Position numbers and translations under genes: made by a program
Part shown: one piece after another, positions 6,471 through 15,719 of the stretch
Layout: every line of letters begins with the position of its first letter
How positions within the stretch are numbered: position 1 is the first letter of the stretch
The notes under the pieces: model-generated
Database searches by the model: none
Told to the model about the DNA's origin: nothing
Seen by the model: only the letters and a program-made list of their open reading frames with translations
Source of the DNA: Verrucomicrobia bacterium UBA7008
GTDB taxonomy: Bacteria > Verrucomicrobiota > Kiritimatiellia > RFP12 > UBA1067
Assembly (NCBI GenBank): GCA_002449695.1
Contig: DJXI01000002.1
Location: forward strand, 1,818 to 17,536
Length of the DNA: 15,719 bases
Reading direction: 5' to 3'

Positions 6471-8399
6471 ATGGCAAAAGTACTTGGAATTGACCTTGGC
6501 ACGACGAATTCGTGCATGGCTGTCATGGAAGGCGGCGAGGCGACGGTGATCCCCAACAAGGAGGGCGCGCGCACGACTCCTTCAATCGTGGCGTTTACAA
6601 AGACGGGCGAAATCCTCGTCGGCCAGGCGGCAAAGCGCCAGGCGGTGACGAACCCGCAGTCGACCATCTACTCCATCAAGCGTTTCATCGGCCGCCGCTT
6701 CAGCGAGATGACCGACGAGATCAAGATGGTCCCCTACAAGGTCGTGGCGGCGCCGAACGGCGACGCGGCGGTCGAGGTGAACGGCAAGACCTACACCGCG
6801 CAGGAGATTTCGGCGATGATTCTGCGCAAGCTGAAGGAGGATGCGGAATCGTTCCTCGGCGAGAAGATCACAGAGGCGGTCATCACGGTCCCGGCCTACT
6901 TCAACGACCAGCAGCGCCAGGCGACGAAGGACGCGGGCAAGATCGCGGGCCTCGACGTCAAGCGCATCGTCAACGAGCCGACGGCGGCCTCGCTCGCCTA
7001 CGGCCTTGACAAGAAGAAGAACGAGAAGATCGCCGTCTACGACTTCGGCGGCGGCACGTTCGATATCTCCGTCCTCGACATCGGCGACGGCGTCTTCGAG
7101 GTGAAGGCGACGAACGGCGATACGCACCTCGGCGGCGACGACCTCGACCAGGTGATCATGAACTGGCTCGCCGACGACTTCAAGGCCGCCAACGGCGTGG
7201 ACCTCCTCGCCGACACGATGGCCAAGCAGCGCCTGAAAGAGGAGGCCGAGAAGGCGAAGTGCGCGCTCTCGAGCGCGACGACGTACGACATCAACCTGCC
7301 GTTCATCACGATGAACCAGTCGGGCCCGCTGCATCTGACGGCGACCCTGACGCGCTCGAAACTCGAGACGCTGACGATGGACCTCGTCAACCGCACCGCC
7401 GAGCCGTGCCGCAAGTGCATGGCCGACGCGGACCTGAGCACGGTCGACGAAGTTGTGCTCGTCGGCGGCCAGACGCGCATGCCGCTCCTGCAGGAGAAGG
7501 CGAAGAGCCTCTTCAACAAGGAGCCGCACAAGGGCGTCAACCCGGACGAGGTGGTCGCGATGGGCGCGGCGATCCAGGGCGGCATCCTGAAGGGCGAAGT
7601 GAAGGACGTGCTGCTGCTGGACGTGACGCCGCTGACGCTCGGCATCGAGACGCTGGGCGGCGTGCTGACCCCGCTCATCGAGCGCAACACGACGATCCCG
7701 ACGAAGAAGTCGCAGGTGTTCTCGACGGCGGCGGACAACCAGCCGGCGGTGACGATCGCGATCTTCCAGGGCGACCGCAAGATGGCGCGCGACAACAAGT
7801 CGCTCGGCAACTTCAACCTCGACGGCATCCCGCCGGCGCCGCGCGGCGTCCCGCAGATCGAAGTGACCTTCGACATCGACGCGAACGGCATCCTGAACGT
7901 CTCCGCCAAGGATCTCGGCACCCAGAAGGAGCAGAAGATCACGATCACGGCGGCGGGCGGCCTCTCCAAGGAGGAGATCGAGAAGATGCGCAAGGACGCC
8001 GAGGCCCACGCGGCCGAGGACGAGAAGCGCCACGCCGAGGTCGAGGACCGCAACAAGGCCGACGGGCTCGCCTTCCAGGTCGAAAAGACGCTGAAGGATT
8101 CGGGCGACAAGATCGCCGCCGACAAGAAGGCGCCGGTCGAGGCCGCGCTGAAGGAGCTCAAGGACGCCCTCGCCAAGAACGCGCCGATCGCCGAGATCAA
8201 GACGAAGCAGGAAGCGCTCATGAAGGCGATGGAGCCGGTCGCGCAGGAGATGTACGCCTCGGCGCAGCAGGCCCAGCAGCAGGCGGGCGCCGGCACGCCG
8301 CCTCCGGGCGCGGGCACGCCTCCGCCGAACGGCGGCGCGGGCGGCAGCGAGAAGAAGGGCGGCGACGATGTCGTCGACGCGGATTTCACAATGAAGTAA
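6471..8399 (+). CDS. dnaK: Chaperone DnaK (Hsp70)
   Basis: ATP-driven cytosolic chaperone that binds exposed hydrophobic peptides, working with DnaJ and GrpE; neither is encoded in this window. The 642-residue product has the usual length. The ATPase domain shows GIDLGTTNS (residues 6-14), the [10 protein letters not shown] stretch, DFGGGTFD (191-198) and [11 protein letters not shown]. The interdomain linker [13 protein letters not shown] follows at about 382. The substrate-binding domain has NTTIPT and IFQGDR, then a helical lid and a Gln/Pro/Gly-rich tail ending VVDADFTMK, close to the common DnaK tail. It includes the longer ATPase-domain loop typical of Gram-negative DnaK. It heads the dnaK-groES-groEL run; grouping these three without grpE, dnaJ or hrcA is one of several known arrangements. 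Control probably lies in the repeat-rich upstream spacer, as no CIRCE is seen. Confidence 0.98.
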   Translation: MAKVLGIDLGTTNSCMAVMEGGEATVIPNKEGARTTPSIVAFTKTGEILVGQAAKRQAVTNPQSTIYSIKRFIGRRFSEMTDEIKMVPYKVVAAPNGDAAVEVNGKTYTAQEISAMILRKLKEDAESFLGEKITEAVITVPAYFNDQQRQATKDAGKIAGLDVKRIVNEPTAASLAYGLDKKKNEKIAVYDFGGGTFDISVLDIGDGVFEVKATNGDTHLGGDDLDQVIMNWLADDFKAANGVDLLADTMAKQRLKEEAEKAKCALSSATTYDINLPFITMNQSGPLHLTATLTRSKLETLTMDLVNRTAEPCRKCMADADLSTVDEVVLVGGQTRMPLLQEKAKSLFNKEPHKGVNPDEVVAMGAAIQGGILKGEVKDVLLLDVTPLTLGIETLGGVLTPLIERNTTIPTKKSQVFSTAADNQPAVTIAIFQGDRKMARDNKSLGNFNLDGIPPAPRGVPQIEVTFDIDANGILNVSAKDLGTQKEQKITITAAGGLSKEEIEKMRKDAEAHAAEDEKRHAEVEDRNKADGLAFQVEKTLKDSGDKIAADKKAPVEAALKELKDALAKNAPIAEIKTKQEALMKAMEPVAQEMYASAQQAQQQAGAGTPPPGAGTPPPNGGAGGSEKKGGDDVVDADFTMK

Positions 8400-8409
8400 A
8401 CAACGGAAC

Positions 8410-8437
8410 GGCCGGGGGAGACCCGTCTCCCCCGGCC
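8410..8437 (+). promoter_or_regulatory. Strong GC hairpin between dnaK and groES
   Basis: GGCCGGGGGAGA (8410-8421) pairs perfectly over 12 bases with TCTCCCCCGGCC (8426-8437) around a CCCG loop. It starts 10 bases after the dnaK stop. C and A residues, not a T-run, follow it, so it does not look like a complete intrinsic terminator. It could protect the upstream mRNA 3' end after processing or partly attenuate transcription into groES. The groES ribosome binding site (AAGGAAG, 8446-8452) lies just outside the stem. Confidence 0.7.
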
Positions 8438-8460
8438 CCCCACAAAAGGAAGAAAAAACC

Positions 8461-8748
8461 ATGAAGATCAGGCCTCTGGGCGACCGCGTGCTGGTCGAGC
8501 CCATCGAAGAAAAGGAACAGACCGTCGGCGGCATCATCATCCCCGACTCGGCGAAGGAAAAGCCCATGCAGGGCTTGGTTCTCGCCGTCGGCAAGAAGAC
8601 CGACAAGGACGGCAAGGAAATCGCGTTTGACGTCAAGGCGGGCGATACGGTGTTGCTGCCGAAGTACGGCGGCACGGAAGTGAAGCTCGACGGCAAGAAG
8701 CTCCAGCTCGTGCGCGAAGAAGACCTGCTGGGCGTGCTGGAAAAGTAA
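8461..8748 (+). CDS. groES: Co-chaperonin GroES (Hsp10)
   Basis: Seven-subunit lid that caps the GroEL chamber during protein folding in the cytosol. The 95-residue length is typical. The N terminus [14 protein letters not shown] is the family signature. The mobile loop that contacts GroEL is seen as [15 protein letters not shown], then VLAVG and an [19 protein letters not shown] core, ending LLGVLEK. AAGGAAG lies 8 bases before the ATG. It is followed after 21 bases by groEL, the classic pair order, and preceded by dnaK across a 12-pair hairpin, so its level may be set partly separately from dnaK. Confidence 0.98.
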   Translation: MKIRPLGDRVLVEPIEEKEQTVGGIIIPDSAKEKPMQGLVLAVGKKTDKDGKEIAFDVKAGDTVLLPKYGGTEVKLDGKKLQLVREEDLLGVLEK

Positions 8749-8769
8749 AAAAGAATTGGAGAAACCATT

Positions 8770-10404
<1,635 letters not shown>

Positions 10405-12204
10405 GTGAAGGCGCTCGCATCATTACTGACGGCGATCGGGTTGGCGGCGACGGCATATGCCTCGCCGCCGCCCGTTCGTCTGGCCTACAACTACTGCACG
10501 CTGTCGTACACGATGGCGTACTGGGGCGAGGCGGAATGGACGGCCGAGATTGACCGCCTCGCGCGCGCGGGCTACAACGCCGCGCTTGTCACCGACGGCA
10601 CGTTCAAGGTCTGGCAGCTCGCGCTGCGCGAGCTGGGCGCGAACGAGGAGACGATCCGCGCGTTCATTCCCGACGAATGCGCCCGCGCCTGGTGGCTGAT
10701 GGGGAATCTGACGGGCGAGGGCGGCCCGCTCGACCCGCAGACGATCGACGACGACGGCGCGCGCGGCCGGTGGATCTGCGCGCAGATGCGCGCGCGCGGC
10801 ATTGAACCGGTGCTGCAGGGCTGCACGGGCATGGTGCCGCTGGAGGACGTTTTTTCGGGCGCGGCGTCGCCGAATCGCGGCGACTGCGTGCTCATCCCGC
10901 AAGGGAAGTGGGGGCCGTACGAACGGCCGCCGCTGGTGGATCCGACCTGTCCGGCGTTCAGGCGTCTGGCCGAAGTGTGGTACGCGAAGCTGGAGGAGGT
11001 CTACGGTTTCAAGCCGGCGTATCTGGCGGGCGATCTCTTCCACGAGGGCGGGCGGACGGACGGCGTCGACGTGACGGCGGCGACGCGCGCGGTGCAGGCG
11101 GCGCAGCAGCGGGCGTTCCCCGGCGTCACCTGGGTCGTGCAGGCGTGGCAGCGCAACCCGACCGCAGCCGTCCGCGCGGGGCTCGATCCGCGCTTCACCC
11201 TGATCGAAGCGCTCGCCAAGGACATGAGCCGCGATCCGCAGCCGATGGATTTCGGCGACCTGCCGTGGATCTGGTGCGAGGTGCTGAACTTCGGCGGCAA
11301 CCACGGGCTGTACGGCAATCTCAGGACGTTCGCGCATCTCGGCGCGTGCACGAACGCGACCTTCCGCGGCTACGGGCTCCTGTCGGAAGGGCTTGGCACG
11401 AATCCCGTCTGCTACGATCTCTTTGAAGAGATGATGCGGCGCGACGCGGGAAGTGTGATGACCGACGCCGAACTGGACGAGTGGCTGAACAAGTGGGTCG
11501 ATCAGCGCTACGGCCTCCCCCCCGTCCACTCTCCACTCTCCACTCTCCACTCTCAATTCTCAACTCTCAACTCTCCACTCCACACCGCCTGGCGGATCTT
11601 GGCGGAGACGGTCTACGCCTGTAACCGCTGTCAGGAAGGGACGACGGAAAACGTGATCTGCGCCGAGCCGTCGTGGACGGCCAACAACGTCAGCACGTGG
11701 GGGCCGACGGAGGGCCTCTGGTACGATCCGGCGCGGCTCGAAGAGGCGGCGCGGCTCTTTGACAAGGCCGGCGAAGAGATGATGTTCACCAATTTGCAGA
11801 GCGTGCTGAACTTCACGCATGATCGGTATGACATCCGGCGCCAGGTGCGGGCCAACGACGTGCGCCGCCTGCTGCCGCGCCTGAAGGATCCGCACGACCT
11901 GCCGGCACGGAAGGAATTCATGCGCCACCTGTTCGCCCTTGAGCCGGTCTGCACGTGGCTGGGCGTCCCGGACGCCTTTCGCCTCGAACCGCAGCTCGCT
12001 CTGGCGCGGGCGCGGGCGGGCGCGCGCGGCGAGGCGGCGTTCCGGCGGATGGTGACGACGTGGGCCGACCCGAAGTACGGCCGCACGACGCTCGCCGACT
12101 ACGCCAACCGCGAATATGTCGAGCTCCTGCGCGACTACTATCTGCCGCGCTGGTGGGCGTTTTTGAACCGGGCCCCCGCTGACGGCGTTCCTACAATGGA
12201 ATGA
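10405..12204 (+). CDS. Exported alpha-N-acetylglucosaminidase, GH89 (NAGLU family)
   Basis: Releases terminal alpha-linked N-acetylglucosamine from glycans; known family substrates are heparan sulfate and the GlcNAc-alpha-1,4-Gal caps of gastric mucin. The GTG start gives an immediate signal peptide (MKALASLLTAIGLAATAYA). The catalytic barrel begins almost at once with YNYCTLSYTMAYW (family YxNxCTxSYxxxxW). Other landmarks are MGNL, the loop DLFHEGG with Glu214 as likely acid/base (aligned with human NAGLU Glu316), WCEVLNFGGNHGLYGNL (~290-306) and LLSEGLGTNPV with Glu328 as likely nucleophile (human Glu446). The helical domain ends near DYANREYVELLRDYYLPRW. At 599 residues it is short: the small N-terminal domain seen in human and clostridial enzymes is absent and the C terminus stops early. 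A 7-base tandem repeat sits in frame at 11525-11580. There is no clear ribosome binding site, so it probably relies on coupling to groEL. It overlaps the next gene by ATGA. Confidence 0.93.
   Translation: MKALASLLTAIGLAATAYASPPPVRLAYNYCTLSYTMAYWGEAEWTAEIDRLARAGYNAALVTDGTFKVWQLALRELGANEETIRAFIPDECARAWWLMGNLTGEGGPLDPQTIDDDGARGRWICAQMRARGIEPVLQGCTGMVPLEDVFSGAASPNRGDCVLIPQGKWGPYERPPLVDPTCPAFRRLAEVWYAKLEEVYGFKPAYLAGDLFHEGGRTDGVDVTAATRAVQAAQQRAFPGVTWVVQAWQRNPTAAVRAGLDPRFTLIEALAKDMSRDPQPMDFGDLPWIWCEVLNFGGNHGLYGNLRTFAHLGACTNATFRGYGLLSEGLGTNPVCYDLFEEMMRRDAGSVMTDAELDEWLNKWVDQRYGLPPVHSPLSTLHSQFSTLNSPLHTAWRILAETVYACNRCQEGTTENVICAEPSWTANNVSTWGPTEGLWYDPARLEEAARLFDKAGEEMMFTNLQSVLNFTHDRYDIRRQVRANDVRRLLPRLKDPHDLPARKEFMRHLFALEPVCTWLGVPDAFRLEPQLALARARAGARGEAAFRRMVTTWADPKYGRTTLADYANREYVELLRDYYLPRWWAFLNRAPADGVPTME
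11525..11580 (+). repeat. Eight tandem 7-base repeats inside the GH89 gene
   Basis: The units are TCCACTC four times, TCAATTC, TCAACTC twice, then TCCACTC, with no interruption. They encode a Ser/Leu/His-rich insert (HSPLSTLHSQFSTLNSPLH) between QRYGLPPV and TAWRIL, where relatives run straight from RYG to the AWR helix. Seven is not a multiple of three, so gain or loss of one unit would shift the frame downstream and remove the helical domain. The present copy number keeps the frame open. Confidence 0.9.
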
Positions 12205-13439
12205 GGTTTCAAATCACGGCGATGGATCCGCGCGGATCGCGGACGACGTTTTCGCGCGAAGCGACGACGGCGGAGGCGCTTTCCGCCCAGCTGCGCGCGG
12301 AAGGCTTTGTCGTTGTCGCGCTGACGCCGGACACCGCCGCCGCGCCCGATCCGACGGCGCGCGAACCGGACCGGACGCTGCCGCGCTACCATCCGGCGTG
12401 GCTGAAGCCGATGACGAATTTCGACGTGGAAATGGGCCTGCGCCAGATCGCCTCGATGATCGGCAGCGGCGTCACCCTGCTCTTCGCGCTCCAGACGGTC
12501 CAGGAGCAGGCCGCCTCGCCGCGCGCGGCGCGGGCGTGGGGGCGCGTGGCGGAGAAGATCCGCGCGGGCCGCTCGTTCGCCGAGGCGCTGGCGGACGACG
12601 TGAAGCGGTTCGGCGAGATCACTGTGCGCCTCGCGGAAGTGGGCGAGCGCTCGGGCGAGCTGCAGCGGACGATGACCCGCGCCGCCGACCAGATGGAGGC
12701 GCGGCGGAACCTGCGCACGACCGTCGTCAACGCGCTCGTCTACCCGGTCCTCGCGGTCGCGCTCGCGATCGGCGTCAGCGCCTACCTCGTCACGATGGTC
12801 ATCCCCAAGATCGCCGACTTCCTGAAGTCGGGCGGCGTGGCGCTGCCCGGCCTGACGCAGCTGCTGATGGATTTCGCGGACTGGGTGAACGCGAACGGGC
12901 TGGCGATCCTCGCCGGCGCGGTCGCGGCGGTCGCGGCGTGGATCGTCGTGCGGCTCAACGCGCACGGCCGCGAGCTCGAGGACGTGTTCCTCCTGAAGAT
13001 CCCCGTCACGGGCCGGATCCTGCGGCTGTCGGCCACGGCGCTCTTCGCGCGGTCGATGCAGATCATGACGGAGTCGGGCGTGACGCTCCTCGACGCGCTG
13101 GCCACGTCGGCGCGGCTGCTCGGCAACCGCCGCTGCCGGCGCCGGGTGGCGGCGGCGCACGACGCGGTGATGCGCGGCGCGTCGCTCGAACGCGCGCTCG
13201 CGCCCGCGCGCGAGTTCCTGCCGATGCTGCGGCGGATGGCGGCGGTGGGTGAGGTGACGGGCGCGCTGCCCGAATCGTTCGGCGAGACGGCGCGCTTCCA
13301 CGAGATGCTGCTCGCGATCGCCGTCAAGCGCTTTGGCATGATGATCGAACCGGTGATGATCGTCATCACCGGCATCATCGTCGGTTTCGTTTACGTTGCG
13401 TTCTTCATGGCGCTCTTCGCCATCGCGGGCGCGGCGTAG
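12201..13439 (+). CDS. gspF: Type II secretion / type IV pilus inner-membrane platform protein (GspF/PilC family)
   Basis: Polytopic inner-membrane protein that links the assembly ATPase (GspE/PilB) to pseudopilin or pilin assembly. The 412-residue length is usual. A short cytoplasmic N-terminal region (MRFQITAMDPRGSRTTF, family-like) precedes two T2SSF domains at ~74-170 and ~281-370. Both carry the expected 'M..SGV.LL.AL' and 'GE.(S/T)G.L' motifs (VGERSGELQ, VGEVTGALPE). Three membrane segments lie at ~173-203, ~232-254 and ~380-410, the last ending FFMALFAIAG. Its ATG overlaps the GH89 stop as ATGA, suggesting translational coupling. The secretin gene follows after 27 bases. GspF and PilC cannot be told apart from this sequence; the ATPase and pseudopilins are not in the window. 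Confidence 0.9.
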   Translation: MRFQITAMDPRGSRTTFSREATTAEALSAQLRAEGFVVVALTPDTAAAPDPTAREPDRTLPRYHPAWLKPMTNFDVEMGLRQIASMIGSGVTLLFALQTVQEQAASPRAARAWGRVAEKIRAGRSFAEALADDVKRFGEITVRLAEVGERSGELQRTMTRAADQMEARRNLRTTVVNALVYPVLAVALAIGVSAYLVTMVIPKIADFLKSGGVALPGLTQLLMDFADWVNANGLAILAGAVAAVAAWIVVRLNAHGRELEDVFLLKIPVTGRILRLSATALFARSMQIMTESGVTLLDALATSARLLGNRRCRRRVAAAHDAVMRGASLERALAPAREFLPMLRRMAAVGEVTGALPESFGETARFHEMLLAIAVKRFGMMIEPVMIVITGIIVGFVYVAFFMALFAIAGAA

Positions 13440-13447
13440 GAGGACAA

Positions 13448-13457
13448 AAGGAAGGGA
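13448..13457 (+). promoter_or_regulatory. gspD: Ribosome binding site that fixes the secretin start
   Basis: AAGGAAGGGA lies 9 bases before the ATG at 13467. It supports this start although the resulting signal peptide has a long 20-residue leader before its hydrophobic core. Confidence 0.7.
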
Positions 13458-13466
13458 GCGGACAAT

Positions 13467-15635
13467 ATGGAGAGGACGGATTTTGATTGCGCGCAGCGGC
13501 GCAGCGGCGCAGGGACGTGGAGAAGGGGCGTCCTGTGGACCGCGCTGGCCGTGGCGCTCGCGCTTCGCGCCGCGGCGTCGCCGGACGCGGACGGTTTCGA
13601 TCCGACGCGCGCGAGCGAGATCCTGGCGGAGCGGCTGAAGGCGCAGGTCGCGTCGTCGCCTTCGCTGGCGCTGAAGGCGCTCGTCGTCGGCGCGGCGAAC
13701 GACGGCGTCGCGCTCGTCGGCGCGGACGGCGCGCTGCGCACGCTGCGCCGGGGCGGCAGGATCGCGGAGACGGTCGACGGCGTGGCGGTGGAGCTCCGGG
13801 TGCGCGCGGTGGGCGCGGCGGGCGTGGAGCTGGGCGCGGCGTCGGGCGGCGACAGCGTCGTGCTGCCGGGCTCGTTCGCGCCGCTGCCGCCGCCGGCCGA
13901 GCCGCCGGCGGAGTTCCTCGGCTACCTGGAGAGCGAGGCCGTGCCGCTCGGCACGCTGATGCGGCTCATTGCCGACCAGACGGGCGTCAACATCTCGGTG
14001 TCGGACACGACGCGCGCGAAGCCGGTGTCGATCTTCCTGCGGAACGTCACGGCGGACACGGCGGTGGAGGAGATCTGCCGCGCGACCGACCTGCTCGCCC
14101 GCCGCGAGAAGGGCAGCTCGATCATCCGCATCCTGACGAAGGGCGAATACGCCGAGAACCTCAACTCGTTCCGCGAGGAGGTGACGGAGCTGTTCACGCT
14201 CCTCTACCCGAACGTCGTCGAGGTGGCGAGCGTCATCTACGGCCTCTACCCCGACCGCACCTTCCTGTCGCTCGGCGAGGAGGAGTTCGAGGAGGACGGC
14301 GAGTACGACCTGTCGCGGCGCTTCCGCCGCTTCCGCCTGCTGGAGGACAACGGCGGCTCGCCGTTCATGCAGATGGAGGCGCCCCAGACCTCCGCGAGCG
14401 GCGCGCGTTCGGGCGGCGGCAGCTTCTCGTTCTCGCGCGGGAGCGCGCTCTCGCGTCTCGCGCAGTGGGACCAGCTGCGGCGGCGGCAGCGCGGCTTCGA
14501 CGGCTTCGGCGCGGCGGCGACGATCGGCGCGGACGACGCGCGCGTCATCGAGCGGGCGGCGGCGGCGGGCGACACCAACCTCGTCGACCGCGTGCGCGCG
14601 CAGGCGACGGCGGCGGTCGCCAACATCTTCGTGTCGCTCTCGCGCAAGAACAACATCCTGATCGTCCGCACGAGCGACCGGCGCGTGATGGAGGAGATCC
14701 GCGCGCTCGTCCAGCGCCTCGACGTGCCCACGCCGATGGTGCTCCTGGAGCTGAAGGTGATGGAGCTGTCGATCGACGACGACTACGAGGCGTCGTTCCG
14801 GTATGCGTTCAACCGCGCGACGCACACGGCGGGCAATTCGGGCCAGGTCGCCGCGAGCGCGCTGCAGGCGGGCATGGACACGTTCAACCCGACGTTCGCG
14901 TTCGCGGTCGTGAACGACACGCTGTCGGCGCAGATCCAGCTGATGCAGACGGACGGCCGGATCAAGACGCTCGCGACGCCGTCGCTGCTCGTCGCGAACA
15001 ACGAGGTCTCGCGCATCTTCTCGGGCAAGCAGTATCCGCTCGTGACGGGCTGGCGGCCCGGCGAGACGACGGCGACGACGCTCGGTCCGTCCATCGTCAG
15101 CACGCCGACGGTCGAGATCACGAAGGAGGACGTCGGCACGATGCTGCTCATCACGCCGAACATCAACGCCGACAAGACGGTGACGCTCCACCTCGTGCAG
15201 GAGGAGAGCGAGGTCAGCCCCGACAAGGTGGACATCCCCGTCGACGGCGGCAGCGGCGCGACGAAGGCGATCGAGTTCGTGGAGTCGCGCTCGCTCGCCG
15301 GGACGTTCGTGGCGAACGACGGCATGACGATCATGGCCGGCGGCCTCGTGAAGGAGAAGGAGGGCGAGACGTACTGGCGCACGCCTGTCCTCGGGTCGAT
15401 CCCGCTCCTCGGGTGGCTCTTCCGCGGCACGGAGAAGGTGAAGGAGCGCACGGAGCTCATCGTCCTCATCAAGCCGCACGTCATCCTGACGCCGATGGAG
15501 GGCGGCCGTCTCTCGGAGGAGGTCCTCAAGGCGGTCTCGGCGCATCCGGCGGCGGACGGCCGCGACACGCTGGGCGTGCACAAGCCCGACCGGCCGCACA
15601 CGCCGGCGGACGACGTGCGCAACGCCGTCCAGTGA
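13467..15635 (+). CDS. gspD: Outer-membrane secretin (GspD/PilQ family)
   Basis: Forms the gated ring through which folded exoproteins or pili cross the outer membrane. Of its 722 residues, ~21-38 are the signal peptide core (GVLWTALAVALALRAAAS). Residues ~45-140 are a small beta-rich region (VGAANDGVALVGADG...) that loosely recalls the GspC/PilP homology region. An N0/STN domain follows (~149-226: GTLMRLIADQTGVNISVS), then a secretin_N domain (from ~232) split by a ~115-residue insert (~270-385) rich in Glu, Arg, Gly and Ser. It resumes at NNILIVRTSDRRVMEEI. The secretin core (~425-675) shows VLLELKVMEL, RIKTLATPSLLVANN, GTMLLITPNI, the signature PVLGSIPLLGWLF (~640) and ELIVLIKPHVI. A hydrophilic tail ends the protein. 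Pairing with the GspF-type gene supports a T2SS or pilus role. There is no lipobox, so a separate pilotin may be needed. GspD versus PilQ is unresolved. Confidence 0.92.
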   Translation: MERTDFDCAQRRSGAGTWRRGVLWTALAVALALRAAASPDADGFDPTRASEILAERLKAQVASSPSLALKALVVGAANDGVALVGADGALRTLRRGGRIAETVDGVAVELRVRAVGAAGVELGAASGGDSVVLPGSFAPLPPPAEPPAEFLGYLESEAVPLGTLMRLIADQTGVNISVSDTTRAKPVSIFLRNVTADTAVEEICRATDLLARREKGSSIIRILTKGEYAENLNSFREEVTELFTLLYPNVVEVASVIYGLYPDRTFLSLGEEEFEEDGEYDLSRRFRRFRLLEDNGGSPFMQMEAPQTSASGARSGGGSFSFSRGSALSRLAQWDQLRRRQRGFDGFGAAATIGADDARVIERAAAAGDTNLVDRVRAQATAAVANIFVSLSRKNNILIVRTSDRRVMEEIRALVQRLDVPTPMVLLELKVMELSIDDDYEASFRYAFNRATHTAGNSGQVAASALQAGMDTFNPTFAFAVVNDTLSAQIQLMQTDGRIKTLATPSLLVANNEVSRIFSGKQYPLVTGWRPGETTATTLGPSIVSTPTVEITKEDVGTMLLITPNINADKTVTLHLVQEESEVSPDKVDIPVDGGSGATKAIEFVESRSLAGTFVANDGMTIMAGGLVKEKEGETYWRTPVLGSIPLLGWLFRGTEKVKERTELIVLIKPHVILTPMEGGRLSEEVLKAVSAHPAADGRDTLGVHKPDRPHTPADDVRNAVQ

Positions 15636-15651
15636 GGGGCGTTTTGTTTTT

Positions 15652-15681
15652 GGAAACAACTTGAACAACTTGTTCGTTTCC
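15652..15681 (+). terminator. Hairpin after the secretin gene, possible terminator
   Basis: GGAAAC (15652-15657) pairs with GTTTCC (15676-15681), with an inner GAAC/GTTC stem (15663-15666 / 15672-15675) and AACTT as both bulge and loop. A T-rich run (TTTTGTTTTT, 15642-15651) lies before it rather than after, so on the + strand it is a poor intrinsic terminator. Read on the - strand the stem is followed by an A/C-rich-complement T-less order only beyond AAAAACAAAA's complement, which does not clearly help either. It could be an mRNA 3'-end structure. Confidence 0.35.
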
Positions 15682-15699
15682 GCGCGCCAAGCTGGTAGG

Positions 15700-15719
15700 G
15701 GCGATTGTCCTCAATCGCC
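15700..15719. repeat. Perfect 8-pair palindrome at the window edge
   Basis: GGCGATTG (15700-15707) pairs exactly with CAATCGCC (15712-15719) around TCCT. The 5' side extends as TAGGGG, so the stem may continue beyond the window. It looks like a short dispersed palindromic element; the class cannot be decided from one copy. Confidence 0.6.

Noticed and set aside
8410..8437. Intrinsic terminator after dnaK
   Set aside because: The stem is excellent but is followed by CCCCACAAAAGG, with no T-run, and groES has no other obvious promoter in the gap.
12138..15668. 1176-codon open frame on the minus strand opposite gspF/gspD
   Set aside because: It is a shadow of GC-rich coding sequence: Arg/Ala-rich, no domain, no ribosome binding site, and both plus-strand genes have clear family motifs.

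Overview
The window reads as a GC-rich, Gram-negative, glycan-degrading bacterium. My best guess is the PVC group, probably a Kiritimatiellota/Verrucomicrobiota-type gut or rumen organism. The reasons are a secretin plus GspF pair (double membrane), a very large secreted mosaic protein (CE12-like esterase, LamG-like fold, InlB-type repeats, autotransporter-like passenger repeats) and a GH89 enzyme. The phylum is inference from style of content; no marker gene settles it. All seven protein genes lie on the + strand and no tRNA, rRNA or CRISPR array is visible.

Region 1 (1-6285): a single-gene unit. An extended -10 promoter and a strong ribosome binding site precede a 2012-codon gene for an exported modular protein. 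At its N terminus is an SGNH/CE12-type acetylesterase with all catalytic residues visible. After it come a jelly-roll domain, an alternating InlB / 'module A' array (InlB-A-InlB-A-InlB), a beta-helix-like stretch and a short C-terminal module. A factor-independent terminator closes the unit.

Region 2 (6240-6470): an intergenic spacer rich in short hairpin repeats built on GTGGGGACAGACCCC (four exact copies, one variant and a possible inverted degenerate copy). Three copies lie between an AT-rich promoter-like patch and dnaK, so they may be in the dnaK mRNA leader. No CIRCE (HrcA) operator is visible.

Region 3 (6471-15635): a close-packed run dnaK, groES, groEL, GH89 alpha-N-acetylglucosaminidase, gspF-type gene, gspD-type secretin. 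Gaps are 61, 21, 0, -4 and 27 bases. The first three are the core cytosolic chaperone set. The GH89 gene starts with GTG directly after the groEL TAA in the same frame, and overlaps the gspF-type gene by ATGA. Its coding sequence contains eight tandem 7-base repeats, a unit length that would change frame if the copy number slipped. The last two genes encode an inner-membrane platform protein and an outer-membrane secretin of a type II secretion / type IV pilus machine. The run therefore joins folding, one exported glycosidase and export machinery; whether it is one transcript is inference from spacing.

Region 4 (15636-15719): two hairpins; the last is cut by, or ends exactly at, the window edge.
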